The notes under the pieces were generated by a model that saw only the letters and a program-made list of their open reading frames with translations, ran no database searches and had not been told where the DNA came from. A stretch of 64,000 bases of DNA from Suilimivivens sp963650485 (lineage in GTDB: Bacteria; Bacillota; Clostridia; Lachnospirales; Lachnospiraceae). This document shows positions 8,238 through 16,595 of the stretch, one piece after another. Location: the NCBI GenBank assembly GCA_963650485.1, contig CAVJLN010000013.1:1-64000 (forward strand), written 5' to 3'. A program made the position numbers and the translations under genes. Numbering within the stretch: the stretch's first letter is position 1; every line of letters begins with the position of its first letter.

Positions 8238-9734
8238 ATGCTTTTTAATTCCTATATATTTATATTTTTATTTCTGCCGCTTGCGCTGCTTGGCTGGTAT
8301 GGACTGAACCGTTGCGAGGCATATGAAATGGCGAAGCTGTTTCTGGCTGTAATGTCGTTATGGTTTTACGGCTATTTTAATCTATATTATCTGTTTGTGA
8401 TTTTGGGAAGCATTCTGGTGAATTACCTGTTGAGCTTTCTTCTAAAGAAATTCTCATCACCGAAAGCATGCAGGGTCGGACTCTGGGCAGGCGTACTTTT
8501 AAATCTTGGCATTTTGTTTTACTTTAAGTATTATGATTTCTTCTTTGAGAATGTAAATGCGGTTTTTAAGACAAACTTTGCATTGAAGCATATTCTGCTG
8601 CCGCTTGGCATCAGCTTTTTCACGTTTCAGCAGCTTTCCTTTATCATTGACCGGGCGAAAGGCAAGGCAGAACATTATTCCTTTATCAATTACCTGACCT
8701 TTGTTACGTTCTTCCCACAGCTGATTGCGGGACCGATTGTCTTATATAAGGAAATGATGCCCCAGTTTGAGGATACGGATAACCGCCGTTTTAACAGTGA
8801 TCAGTTTGCGAAGGGAATCATTATTTTCACAATCGGATTAGGGAAAAAGGTGCTTCTTGCAGACAATCTGGCGCTCCCGGTGAACTTTGGCTTTGAGCAG
8901 AATCTATTTCTGGATACACCGTCCACACTGCTTATGATTCTGGCATATACGTTCCAGATTTACTTTGACTTCAGCGGATACAGTGATATGGCAATCGGTC
9001 TTGGCAAGATGTTCAACATTGAGCTACCCGTAAACTTTAATTCGCCGTATAAAGCCTGCTCGGTGAAGGAACTTTGGCAGCGCTGGCACATGACGCTGTC
9101 CCGGTTTTTTATTCAGTACGTGTATATTCCACTGGGAGGAAGCCGTAAGGGCAAGGCGCGCACAATCTTCAACACATTCATGGTCTTTTTCCTGAGCGGA
9201 CTCTGGCATGGGGCGAACTGGACCTATATTGCATGGGGATCCATGCAGGGACTGCTGGTGATCTGGGATAATCTCGGAATTGTTGGTGTGAAGGGCTCTA
9301 ATGAAAAAGTGCCTGCGAAGTGGTACATTCCAAGATGGCTGGGCTGGATTTTTACATTCGGCTTCTTTAATCTGTCACTGATTTTCTTCGGAAGCAGCAG
9401 TATGACGGCGGCAATTCAGTTATTTAAGAATATTTTTGCTTTTAAGAATACAGGATATCTCTTTAAGCTGGCAGCAAACCTGGATATTCCGGAGTTTTAT
9501 CTCATAAAGCAGGTGCTTACCTTAAAATTCCCCAATATGTTGCAGTATGCTTATGTAGCATTGTTCCTGCTGCTCCTTGTCATCAGTACGATTGTCATCA
9601 GCCGGAAGAATACGCTCCAGATGGTAGCAGAGAATCCTTTCCGTAAGAAGCTGTGTGTATGGGTGGTACTTATTTTTGTATGGTCTGTGATTTCTTTCTC
9701 GCAGGTAAGTACGTTTATTTACTTCAATTTTTAG
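8238..9734 (+). CDS. MBOAT family O-acyltransferase (DltB/AlgI-like)
   Basis: Polytopic membrane enzyme of 498 residues that passes acyl groups across the membrane onto an extracellular polymer or glycan. It starts LFNSYIFIFLFLPLALLGWY and carries the family hallmarks: ISFFTFQQLSFIID, the PQLIAGPIV segment, YFDFSGYSDMAIGLGKMF, ELWQRWHMTLSRFF and the catalytic histidine H324 in SGLWHGANWTY. The following SGNH-like gene is the usual extracellular partner. The stop codon is overlapped by one base by a large inverted-repeat element, which now separates it from its partner. The acceptor polymer is unknown. Confidence 0.9.
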   Translation: MLFNSYIFIFLFLPLALLGWYGLNRCEAYEMAKLFLAVMSLWFYGYFNLYYLFVILGSILVNYLLSFLLKKFSSPKACRVGLWAGVLLNLGILFYFKYYDFFFENVNAVFKTNFALKHILLPLGISFFTFQQLSFIIDRAKGKAEHYSFINYLTFVTFFPQLIAGPIVLYKEMMPQFEDTDNRRFNSDQFAKGIIIFTIGLGKKVLLADNLALPVNFGFEQNLFLDTPSTLLMILAYTFQIYFDFSGYSDMAIGLGKMFNIELPVNFNSPYKACSVKELWQRWHMTLSRFFIQYVYIPLGGSRKGKARTIFNTFMVFFLSGLWHGANWTYIAWGSMQGLLVIWDNLGIVGVKGSNEKVPAKWYIPRWLGWIFTFGFFNLSLIFFGSSSMTAAIQLFKNIFAFKNTGYLFKLAANLDIPEFYLIKQVLTLKFPNMLQYAYVALFLLLLVISTIVISRKNTLQMVAENPFRKKLCVWVVLIFVWSVISFSQVSTFIYFNF

Positions 9735-9917
9735 CAACAGTTCCGCCGTGCAGAAATCAACATATAAAGTCTGTGGGAGCTTGCTCACAACAGATTTTAT
9801 ATGTTGATTTCTATAGGGCAGACGCCCGAAAATGAAATAAGTTGTCGGCCAATACAGAAAAAAAGAGAAACGAAAGCTTCGCACCGACAACTTATGAATT
9901 GTCGGCGGAACTGTTGC
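9734..9917. mobile_element. 184-bp structured inverted-repeat element
   Basis: A perfect 15-bp terminal inverted repeat (GCAACAGTTCCGCCG at 9734-9748, its complement at 9903-9917) encloses two further hairpins. One is about 9752-9813 (AGAAATCAACATATAAA with TTATATGTTGATTTCT). The other has arms AAGTTGTCGG (9839-9848) and CCGACAACTT (9887-9896). A 24-base sequence starting GCAGACGCCCGAAAATG inside the element is repeated with one difference just outside it (about 9928-9951). The layout is a three-way-junction fold. There is no ORF. No clear target duplication was seen. The ends resemble the GTAACAGTTCAGCC element at 3820. Confidence 0.65.
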
Positions 9918-9981
9918 GAAAGAGGAAGCAGATGCCCGAAAATGAAATAAGCAATATAAATTTATATAATAAGGAAAAAAT

Positions 9982-11073
9982 ATGACTTCAAAACAGTTTT
10001 TAAAGCGATTTTTCATAGGAAGCGGCGCGTTGTTGCTGCTGTGCATCCTCATCGTGGTGACCTTTGATCCCTTTTTCCAGTATCATAAGGCGCTGCCGGG
10101 GTTAAAGGCAGTGCTTGCGGACAAGGAATACCAGGTGGTCGGAACATTGAAAAACTTCGATTATGACAGTGTTGTAGCAGGCTCTTCCGTAGCTGAGAAT
10201 TACAATAACAGTTGGTTTGACGAGGGCTTTGACTGTCATGTGATTAAAGCAATTCGTTCCTACGGTGCAACGGCAGATCTTTGTTATCTGCTGGATGAGG
10301 CATTTGAGCATCAGCAGCTAAAATATGTATTCTACAATCTGGATCCATCCGCGCTCGTGGCTGATTCGGAGTCGACCTTTGAACTGACGGGATGTCCGAT
10401 GTACCTGTATGATGATAACTATATGAATGACATTCAGTATGTGTTGAATAAGGGAGTCCTGTTTGAGAAGATTCCTTATATGATTGCGAAGTCGGTAACC
10501 GGTGACTATAATGAGGATGAATCCTACAACTGGGCACAGTGGAAGGAATTTAATTCCGATATGGCACTTGGGCTGTATATTCGGAACCCCTCCATTGCGG
10601 AAGAAAAGCCCGAGGATTCTTATCAGGAGCTGCTTTCTCAGAATCTGGCATTGCTGACAGAGCGCATTGAGGCACATCCGGAAACGCAGTTTTATATTTT
10701 CATGCCGCCATATTCAATGCTCTGGTGGGACAGTACCTATCGCGACGGAGATCTCGATGCTTATCTGTACAATATGGAAACAGCATTAAACACCTTGCTG
10801 GAATATGACAATGTGCGGTGCTTTTATTTCATGAATGACCGTGAGACGATCCTGAATCTGGAGAATTATATGGATATTCTTCACTTTTCCGATGAGATTA
10901 ACCATCAGATCTGTGAGGATCTCATTGCAGGAAAATTTGAGGTGACAAAAGAAAACTGCCACGAAACGATTGAGGATATGCGTTCCTTGGCAGAAGAAAT
11001 CGTAACGAAGCTGATTCTTCCGTATGAAGACCGGATTAAATTTGATATTGTAGATGAAGAACAGACAAATTAA
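9982..11073 (+). CDS. SGNH-like acyl-transfer partner of MBOAT
   Basis: Membrane-anchored extracellular protein of 363 residues with one N-terminal transmembrane segment (about residues 12-30, IGSGALLLLCILIVVTF). It has features of SGNH/GDSL hydrolase-type proteins: a GSS motif with candidate nucleophile S68 or S69 (VVAGSSVAEN) and a C-terminal D298...H301 pair (DILHFSDEIN). Proteins of this size and layout usually sit behind MBOAT acyltransferases, where they complete acyl transfer outside the cell. Catalysis is not proven by sequence; the oxyanion Gly and Asn blocks are not obvious. Confidence 0.65.
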   Translation: MTSKQFLKRFFIGSGALLLLCILIVVTFDPFFQYHKALPGLKAVLADKEYQVVGTLKNFDYDSVVAGSSVAENYNNSWFDEGFDCHVIKAIRSYGATADLCYLLDEAFEHQQLKYVFYNLDPSALVADSESTFELTGCPMYLYDDNYMNDIQYVLNKGVLFEKIPYMIAKSVTGDYNEDESYNWAQWKEFNSDMALGLYIRNPSIAEEKPEDSYQELLSQNLALLTERIEAHPETQFYIFMPPYSMLWWDSTYRDGDLDAYLYNMETALNTLLEYDNVRCFYFMNDRETILNLENYMDILHFSDEINHQICEDLIAGKFEVTKENCHETIEDMRSLAEEIVTKLILPYEDRIKFDIVDEEQTN

Positions 11074-11098
11074 AGGTAATGACCGGATAAATGAAAGA

Positions 11099-12181
11099 CT
11101 AATTTCTGACCTGCTCCATGATTAAATTCATAATCGTCTTGATGGCATTTAACTGATTACTCTTTGCCATGGCATCAATGTAATGCTGACGCTCGAAGAA
11201 GAGCTCTGTCACCTTCTCACATAGCATCTCAGGGGTCAGGGCATCGTCATCTAAAACAACGGAGAAGCCCTGTGATTCAAAGGATTTCGCATTCAGAATC
11301 TGGTCACCGCGGCTGCTGTTTGCGGATAAAGGAATGAGGACATTGGGTTTCTTTAAAGCAAGCAGCTCACAGATGGAGTTTGCACCTGCACGAGAAATGA
11401 CAATGTCTGCCGCAGCAAACAGGTCTTTTAATTCCGATTTCACATATTCAAACTGTTTATATCCGGCAGTGCCGTTCAGCTTTTCGTCAACCTTATCCTG
11501 ACCACAGATATGAACGACCTGAAAATCCTGTAGCAGGGTAGGAAGTGCATCACGGACGGCAATATTGATGGAGTTCGCACCAAGGCTTCCACCGATCACC
11601 ATAATTACGGGTTTGGAAGAATTGAAGCCACAGTAGGAAAGTCCGTCTGCTTTATTACCGTTTGCCAGCTCTTCACGAATGGGAGAACCGGATAATACTG
11701 CTTTATCCTTCGGAAGCATTGCGAGGGTTTCCGGGAAGTTGCAGCAGACCTTTTTCGCAACGGGAATACAAAGCTTGTTGGCAAGTCCGGGGGTCATGTC
11801 GGATTCGTGGATAATACACGGAATATGGAGAGCGGCTGCAGCATGGACGACCGGTACACTGACAAAGCCGCCCTTGGAGAATACAACATCCGGTTTGATT
11901 TCCTTCAATAGATGTTCGGCTTCGTTAAAGCCCTTAATTACCTTAAATGGATCCGTAAAGTTCTTGACATCAAGATAACGCCGGAATTTACCGGTTGCGA
12001 CGCCGTAATAAGGAATATGAAAGTCTTCGATCAGCCTCTTTTCAATGCCGTCATAGGAACCGATATACGAGATTTCAAATCCTGCTTTCTGTAAATGCGG
12101 CAGCAGTGCAATGTTCGGAGTGACATGGCCGGCCGTACCGCCGCCGGTCAGTACGATTTTATAACCAGTTGATTGTTCCAT
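11099..12181 (-). CDS. murG: UDP-GlcNAc:undecaprenyl-PP-MurNAc-pentapeptide GlcNAc transferase
   Basis: Glycosyltransferase (GT28) that converts lipid I to lipid II at the inner membrane face. The N-terminal motif GGGTAGHVTPN (residues 12-22), the central GGSLGANSIN and the donor-site SRAGANSICELLALKKPNVLIP are all present. The variant donor loop SANSSRGDQILNA is common in clostridial MurG. ATG 12181 is the start: GGGAGG lies 8 bases upstream, while the longer reading from 12235 begins upstream of the predicted transcription start. About 360 residues is normal. It converges with the MBOAT partner gene. Confidence 0.9.
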   Translation of the reverse strand: MEQSTGYKIVLTGGGTAGHVTPNIALLPHLQKAGFEISYIGSYDGIEKRLIEDFHIPYYGVATGKFRRYLDVKNFTDPFKVIKGFNEAEHLLKEIKPDVVFSKGGFVSVPVVHAAAALHIPCIIHESDMTPGLANKLCIPVAKKVCCNFPETLAMLPKDKAVLSGSPIREELANGNKADGLSYCGFNSSKPVIMVIGGSLGANSINIAVRDALPTLLQDFQVVHICGQDKVDEKLNGTAGYKQFEYVKSELKDLFAAADIVISRAGANSICELLALKKPNVLIPLSANSSRGDQILNAKSFESQGFSVVLDDDALTPEMLCEKVTELFFERQHYIDAMAKSNQLNAIKTIMNLIMEQVRN

Positions 12182-12214
12182 ACAGATGCCTCCCGTTTTG
12201 GATCGATACATGAA

Positions 12215-12223
12215 AGTATAGCA
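12215..12223 (-). promoter_or_regulatory. Extended -10 promoter of murG
   Basis: On the minus strand TGCTATACT is an extended -10 element (TGn plus TATACT). It predicts a transcript start near 12208, which excludes the upstream ATGs and supports ATG 12181. A -35 match is poor, as usual for extended -10 promoters. Confidence 0.5.
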
Positions 12224-12361
12224 GATTCTTTTCACATTTTCTATAGAAAGTAGGTTCTTTTTGTCGAAATAATCAGATAACTAATCGCTCCCATAATAAA
12301 TATATGATTATATAATATATTTAGGTGACTATTTAGAATTAAAGACAGGCTTGGAGGAAGG

Positions 12362-13018
12362 ATGATGTTATCGTTATTACAAAATTTTCATTTTTTATCT
12401 GTTAGTATGATAGTATTTCTATCTTTAAGTATTATATTCCAGACAATTGCGGGTGTGATGATCCATCTTTTATTGCAGGAATCTGAGAATATGAGTACGG
12501 TCAAGAGCAATGCATTGAAGCAATGCCGCCAAAAGTACGTGAATTATTACAAATTAAACGGCAAAATGATAAATACATCCGTATATGTGGATAAGTTTGT
12601 CAAAAAGCTGAAGCTGTTGGGGATACCTTTGACCAGATACCTGCAGTTATCCGGACAGATGATGTTTTTCTTTATCTTATCCACGGGGATTTGTATTTTC
12701 TTACAATTGTCGTTTGGCAAAACGCTGTTTGATATGATTCCTTATTATTTAATCAGTATTCTGGGACTGTATCTGTATTTTTCGGTGATGAGCCTTACGA
12801 ACATGGAGGAAAAGAAGAAGCTTCTTAAGGTCAATCTGGTGGACTATCTGGACAATCACCTGTGCCCGCGGTTGGAAACAGAACGGTCAGCATTGGACGA
12901 GCTTAGGCAGAAGGAAAATGCGGGGGAAGCCGCGTCTGACAGAACGAAAGAACTGGGAATTGTTAATTTTTCACAGCAGCAGGAGCTGGAAGCCTTGTTG
13001 GAGGAATTTTTATATTAA
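12362..13018 (+). CDS. Hypothetical membrane protein
   Basis: No family recognised. The 218-residue protein has three hydrophobic segments: about residues 12-36 (SVSMIVFLSLSIIFQTIAGVM), 98-118 (MMFFFILSTGICIFLQL) and 125-145 (MIPYYLISILGLYLYF). A charged central domain with KQCRQKYVNYYKLNGKM lies between the first two. The C-terminal tail (from about 155) is charged and probably cytoplasmic, rich in Glu and Leu with coiled-coil character. Purines (GGAGGAAGG) end just before the ATG. It stands alone between murG (divergent) and pgi. Confidence 0.6.
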   Translation: MMLSLLQNFHFLSVSMIVFLSLSIIFQTIAGVMIHLLLQESENMSTVKSNALKQCRQKYVNYYKLNGKMINTSVYVDKFVKKLKLLGIPLTRYLQLSGQMMFFFILSTGICIFLQLSFGKTLFDMIPYYLISILGLYLYFSVMSLTNMEEKKKLLKVNLVDYLDNHLCPRLETERSALDELRQKENAGEAASDRTKELGIVNFSQQQELEALLEEFLY

Positions 13019-13053
13019 TTCCTAAGGATTCCTAAGGAAATAGGGAGACTTTG

Positions 13054-13082
13054 TTGAAATTCCGGCAAGAAGATAGTATAAT
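13054..13082 (+). promoter_or_regulatory. pgi promoter
   Basis: TTGAAA (13054-13059) and TATAAT (13077-13082) are separated by exactly 17 bases, a near-consensus vegetative promoter about 100 bases upstream of the pgi start. Confidence 0.75.
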
Positions 13083-13085
13083 TTA

Positions 13086-13140
13086 TCCGGACTTAAACGA
13101 TTCAGGACTTGTTTGTCACAGAAATAGAGTCCGGAATCGT
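13086..13140 (+). promoter_or_regulatory. Competing inverted repeats in the pgi leader
   Basis: TCCGGACT (13086-13093) is complementary to AGTCCGGA (13128-13135), and ACGATTC (13097-13103) to GAATCGT (13134-13140). The two pairings cross and share two bases, so they form alternatives or a pseudoknot in the pgi 5' leader. The ends also resemble the GTAAC/ATTCAG repeat family of this window, so this may be an inserted remnant. Confidence 0.35.
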
Positions 13141-13184
13141 GATATGAAATAGAAAATACAAAAGCACACAAGGAGGAATCAGTT

Positions 13185-14765
13185 ATGCTTAACTGGAAAA
13201 ATCTGGACACCCTTGCTTCTTATCAGGAGCTTGAGAAGACAGATCGTGTTAACCTGGCAGAAGTGATGTCTGGTGATAACGGTGCAGACCGTGTCAAGAA
13301 TTACAGCATCCCGATGGTAGAAGGTCTTACTTATAATTACGCTGCAAAGGCAGTAGACAATCAGGTACTTGAAGTACTTGCAAAGCTTGCAGAGGAAGCA
13401 CAGCTTGCAGAGAAATTTGAATCCCTTTACAATGGTGCGGTAATTAACACAGGCGAGAAGCGTCTGGTTCTGCATCAGCTTACCCGCGGACAGCTTGGTG
13501 AAAAGGTAGAAGCTGATGGTGTGGATAAGCGTGAATTCTATGTAACACAGCAGAAGAGAATCGCAGAATTTGCAAATAAGGTACATGCCGGAGAGATCAC
13601 CAACGCAGCAGGTGAGAAGTTCACCACAGTTGTACAGATCGGTATCGGTGGAAGTGACTTAGGTCCCCGTGCGATGTATCTTGCATTAGAGAACTGGGCT
13701 AAGAAGAACAATACCTTTAAAATGGAAGCAAAGTTCATCAGTAATGTGGATCCCGATGATGCAGCAGCCGTATTAAATTCGATTGATGTTGCACATTCCC
13801 TGTTCGTACTGGTTTCCAAGTCCGGTACAACCTTAGAGACCTTAACCAATGAATCCTTTGTTAAGGATGCTCTTGCAAAGGCCGGATTAGATGCTTCCAG
13901 GCATATGATTGCAGTTACAAGTGAAACTTCTCCTCTTGCAAAGAGTGCAGATTATCTGGCAGCTTTCTTCATGGATGACTACATCGGAGGACGTTATTCT
14001 TCTTCATCCGCAGTAGGCGGCGCAGTTCTGTCTCTGGCATTTGGACCGGAAGTATTTGCACAGTTCTTAGATGGTGCAGCAGAAGTAGATAAGCTTTCTG
14101 CAAACAAGGATCTTATGAAGAATCCGGAAATGCTCGACGCATTAATCGGTGTTTATGAGCGTAACGTACTGGGATATCCTGCAACCGCGGTTCTTCCTTA
14201 TTCCCAGGCACTTAGCCGTTTCCCTGCTCATTTACAGCAGCTTGATATGGAATCCAACGGCAAGTCCGTAAACCGTTTCGGCGAGCCGATCGACTATGTA
14301 ACAGGACCGATCATCTTTGGTGAACCGGGAACCAACGGACAGCATTCCTTCTATCAGCTTCTTCATCAGGGAACTGATATTGTACCGTTACAGTTCATCG
14401 GATTTAAGAACAGCCAGATTGGCACCGATGTTGTTATTCAGGACAGCACCAGCCAGCAGAAGCTCTGCGCAAACGTAGCAGCCCAGATCGTTGCATTTGC
14501 ATGTGGCAAGGAAGATGAGAATCGCAACAAGAATTTCGAAGGCGGTCGTCCGTCCAGCATCATTATCGGTGACGAATTAACACCGGCTGCTTTGGGTGCA
14601 CTGCTTGCACACTTCGAAAACAAGGTGATGTTCCAGGGCTTTGTATGGAATATTAACAGCTTCGATCAGGAAGGCGTTCAGCTTGGTAAAGTGCTTGCAA
14701 AGAGAGTGCTTGCACATGATACCGACGGAGCACTGAAGGTTTACAGTGAGCTGCTGAATATTTAA
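13185..14765 (+). CDS. pgi: Glucose-6-phosphate isomerase
   Basis: Glycolytic enzyme interconverting glucose 6-phosphate and fructose 6-phosphate in the cytosol. It shows the sugar-phosphate-binding block VQIGIGGSDLGPRAMYLAL, the SIS-fold segment VLVSKSGTTLETLTNE, DDYIGGRYSSSSAVGGAVL and GEPGTNGQHSFYQLLHQG with the conserved histidine. At 526 residues it is full length. AGGAGG lies 9 bases before ATG 13185. It is monocistronic by spacing and has its own strong promoter. Confidence 0.95.
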   Translation: MLNWKNLDTLASYQELEKTDRVNLAEVMSGDNGADRVKNYSIPMVEGLTYNYAAKAVDNQVLEVLAKLAEEAQLAEKFESLYNGAVINTGEKRLVLHQLTRGQLGEKVEADGVDKREFYVTQQKRIAEFANKVHAGEITNAAGEKFTTVVQIGIGGSDLGPRAMYLALENWAKKNNTFKMEAKFISNVDPDDAAAVLNSIDVAHSLFVLVSKSGTTLETLTNESFVKDALAKAGLDASRHMIAVTSETSPLAKSADYLAAFFMDDYIGGRYSSSSAVGGAVLSLAFGPEVFAQFLDGAAEVDKLSANKDLMKNPEMLDALIGVYERNVLGYPATAVLPYSQALSRFPAHLQQLDMESNGKSVNRFGEPIDYVTGPIIFGEPGTNGQHSFYQLLHQGTDIVPLQFIGFKNSQIGTDVVIQDSTSQQKLCANVAAQIVAFACGKEDENRNKNFEGGRPSSIIIGDELTPAALGALLAHFENKVMFQGFVWNINSFDQEGVQLGKVLAKRVLAHDTDGALKVYSELLNI

Positions 14766-15053
14766 TTGACTGGATTTCCGGTATTACCTGATGCTGACGG
14801 TCTGCAAGGTGCTTGTGCTCTGTTGTTTTTTGGATGAGCGGCCCGAAGGACATTTCGCACAGGAGCAATTGCTTTTACAGAAGGGATTAAAATTACTTTG
14901 CTTTCTTTTTACAGCTTTCTCCATACTCTTTTTTGCGATGCTGTAGGTTAATAAGGAATTTTCTCATTGGCTTTATTTCTATGGACATTACAGGAAAAAT
15001 GTGTATAAATAATGGTGTAACGGAAAAACTTAAGAGGAAAGGAGTCAGAGATT
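14766..15053. other. Gap between pgi and trxA
   Basis: No gene and no clear terminator hairpin were seen in most of this stretch. The only supported item is the trxA promoter at its right end. Confidence 0.4.
14982..15009 (+). promoter_or_regulatory. trxA promoter
   Basis: TGGACA (14982-14987) and TATAAA (15004-15009) are spaced by 16 bases, with TGTG just upstream of the -10. AAAGGAG precedes the trxA ATG about 40 bases further on. Confidence 0.55.
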
Positions 15054-15362
15054 ATGACAGAGATTAATTTAACAGCAGAGAATTTTGAGAAGGAAGTATT
15101 ACAGTCCGAAATTCCTGTTTTAGTAGATTTTTATGCAGAATGGTGCGGTCCATGTAAGATGCTTTCTCCTGTAATTGATGAAATTGCGAAGGAATACGAG
15201 GGAAAGGCTAAGATCTGCAAGGTAAATGTAGATGATGAGATGGGACTTGCACAGCAGTACCGTGTGATGAGTGTGCCTACTGTACTTGTATTTAAGAACG
15301 GACAGGTAGCCGGAACTTCAATCGGCTATGTCGGTAAAGAGAAGATTACGGAGATGCTGTAA
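15054..15362 (+). CDS. trxA: Thioredoxin
   Basis: Small cytosolic dithiol-disulfide oxidoreductase. The active site CGPC is at residues 31-34 (DFYAEWCGPCKMLSP), followed by the conserved VNVDDE and the cis-proline segment SVPTVLVFKNG. The 102-residue length is standard. AAAGGAG lies 7-8 bases upstream of ATG. It appears to be a single-gene unit; no thioredoxin reductase is adjacent. Confidence 0.95.
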   Translation: MTEINLTAENFEKEVLQSEIPVLVDFYAEWCGPCKMLSPVIDEIAKEYEGKAKICKVNVDDEMGLAQQYRVMSVPTVLVFKNGQVAGTSIGYVGKEKITEML

Positions 15363-15451
15363 GAGATTTTGTAATGGTATTGATCGTTGCAATACTGAGT
15401 TATACACATAAAAAATAGCCGTCCTAACTTTGACTAATCATTGAAAAATAC

Positions 15452-15480
15452 TTGCTAATCTTTTGTGTTGCTGATAAAAT
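15452..15480 (+). promoter_or_regulatory. Promoter of the DUF4430/ECF-S pair
   Basis: TTGCTA (15452-15457) and TAAAAT (15475-15480) are separated by 17 bases, about 40 bases before the DUF4430 start. No cobalamin riboswitch consensus was found in the leader. Confidence 0.5.
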
Positions 15481-15522
15481 GAAAACCCGGAAGACGAATA
15501 AATCGATCAAAGGAGAACGAAA

Positions 15523-15921
15523 ATGAGTAAGAAGAAAAAGATTACTCTGATCTCAGTATTTGTAGCAGTAGTGGCAGTGGTTGCGATTGTTGCGGTTGTA
15601 CTGAATCAGAAAAGTACCACAGAAGGAATGAAGAATTTCAAGGTACAGATTGTATCGGAAAGAGATGGCTATGATCAGACTACGGATTGTAAATCTGATG
15701 CCGAATTTCTTGGAGAATTCTTAAGAACCTTTGATGGCTGTGAATATCAGGAATCTGATTATGGTATCTATATCACAGGATTTGATGGTATGAAAGAAGA
15801 TTTGGATAACCAGTATTGGTGGTGTGTTTCCGTGAATGGGGAAGCAGCAGTTACCGGTGCGGATGAGATTCCTCTTCAGGATGGCGATACTTACAATTTT
15901 ACCTTAATACAGGGATGGTAG
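15523..15921 (+). CDS. DUF4430 domain membrane-anchored protein
   Basis: Extracytoplasmic 132-residue protein: basic start (MSKKKKI), one hydrophobic anchor or signal (residues 8-27, TLISVFVAVVAVVAIVAVVL) without a lipobox cysteine, then a compact DUF4430 domain (about 45-132) ending YWWCVSVNGE...GADEIPLQDGDTYNFTLIQGW. This domain resembles the C-terminal domain of transcobalamin/intrinsic factor. The next gene, an ECF S-component, starts two bases after the stop, so the two are translationally coupled. A substrate-capture role for the S-component is inference. Confidence 0.75.
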   Translation: MSKKKKITLISVFVAVVAVVAIVAVVLNQKSTTEGMKNFKVQIVSERDGYDQTTDCKSDAEFLGEFLRTFDGCEYQESDYGIYITGFDGMKEDLDNQYWWCVSVNGEAAVTGADEIPLQDGDTYNFTLIQGW

Positions 15922-15922
15922 G

Positions 15923-16441
15923 ATGAGCATACAGAAAATTACAAGGATAGCGCTTTTAAGTGCTATCCTTTATGTATCTAAGGTGGCATTGGAATTTTTG
16001 CCTAACATTGAGCTGGTATCGCTGCTGGTTGTCTTATATTCGCTGGTATTTGGCTGGGAAACGATTCTTATTGTCACTGTTTTTAATCTGTTTGAACTGA
16101 TCCAGTGGGGCTTTGGCACCTGGTGGTTTTCTTATCTTTATGTCTGGCCACTGCTATGTGCGATTACGATGCTGTTGAAAAGACTGATTAAAGAAGAATT
16201 CCTTATCTGGGCAATTGTATCCGGAAGCTTTGGATTGATTTTCGGATCACTGTTTGCGTTGTTTTATCTGTTTGTGGATTCCAAGTATGCATTTGCCTAC
16301 TGGATCAGTGGACTGCCCTGGGATGTGGTGCATTGCATCGGGAATTTTGTACTGATGCTGATTCTCGGGAAGCCGTTGTATAGGCTGTTAAAAATGCTGA
16401 ATCAGAAGGTGTATCTTTCAAAGGAATGGAGTTCTGAATAG
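15923..16441 (+). CDS. ECF transporter S-component
   Basis: Substrate-binding membrane subunit of an energy-coupling-factor transporter, 172 residues with about six helices (IALLSAILYVSKVALEFLPNIELVSLLVVLYSLVFG at the N-terminus; WDVVHCIGNFVLMLILGKPLYRLL near the C-terminus). It would borrow the shared EcfA/A'/T module encoded elsewhere. The coupled DUF4430 gene suggests a vitamin such as a corrinoid, but no ligand motif proves this. Its last codons and stop (GAGTTCTGAATAGTTAC, 16429-16445) match the terminal repeat of the local MITE family exactly, so the C-terminus may have been supplied by a repeat end. Confidence 0.8.
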   Translation: MSIQKITRIALLSAILYVSKVALEFLPNIELVSLLVVLYSLVFGWETILIVTVFNLFELIQWGFGTWWFSYLYVWPLLCAITMLLKRLIKEEFLIWAIVSGSFGLIFGSLFALFYLFVDSKYAFAYWISGLPWDVVHCIGNFVLMLILGKPLYRLLKMLNQKVYLSKEWSSE

Positions 16442-16453
16442 TTACAATATTAT

Positions 16454-16483
16454 TTGACATGGAAACTGGACGTAGAATATAAT
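16454..16483 (+). promoter_or_regulatory. hipBA promoter
   Basis: TTGACA (16454-16459) and TATAAT (16478-16483) are both perfect consensus, with an 18-base spacer. The predicted start point (about 16490) falls at the edge of the first GTCGTACGAC operator, a layout for tight repression. Confidence 0.85.
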
Positions 16484-16490
16484 TAATAAA

Positions 16491-16577
16491 GTCGTACGAC
16501 ATATTTTTATATAACATTTAAGAAAATAAGTCGTACGACTTTATTTTAAAGTAAATTACAAAATTATGTCGTACGAC
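16491..16577. promoter_or_regulatory. Three palindromic operators of hipBA
   Basis: The 10-bp palindrome GTCGTACGAC occurs three times, at 16491-16500, 16530-16539 and 16568-16577 (starts 39 and 38 bases apart), between the hipBA promoter and the hipB ATG. The surrounding DNA is AT-rich. HipB family antitoxins autoregulate by binding palindromes in this position; the word differs from the E. coli HipB box TATCC-N8-GGATA. Confidence 0.8.
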
Positions 16578-16595
16578 TAAATTAAAAGGAAAATT

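Noticed and set aside
15363..15522. Cobalamin riboswitch before DUF4430/ECF-S
   Set aside because: No B12-box consensus and the leader is short and AT-rich.
16491..16577. Three evenly spaced repeats as a CRISPR array
   Set aside because: Repeats are only 10 bp, fully palindromic, lie between a consensus promoter and hipB, and no cas genes are near. They fit operators.
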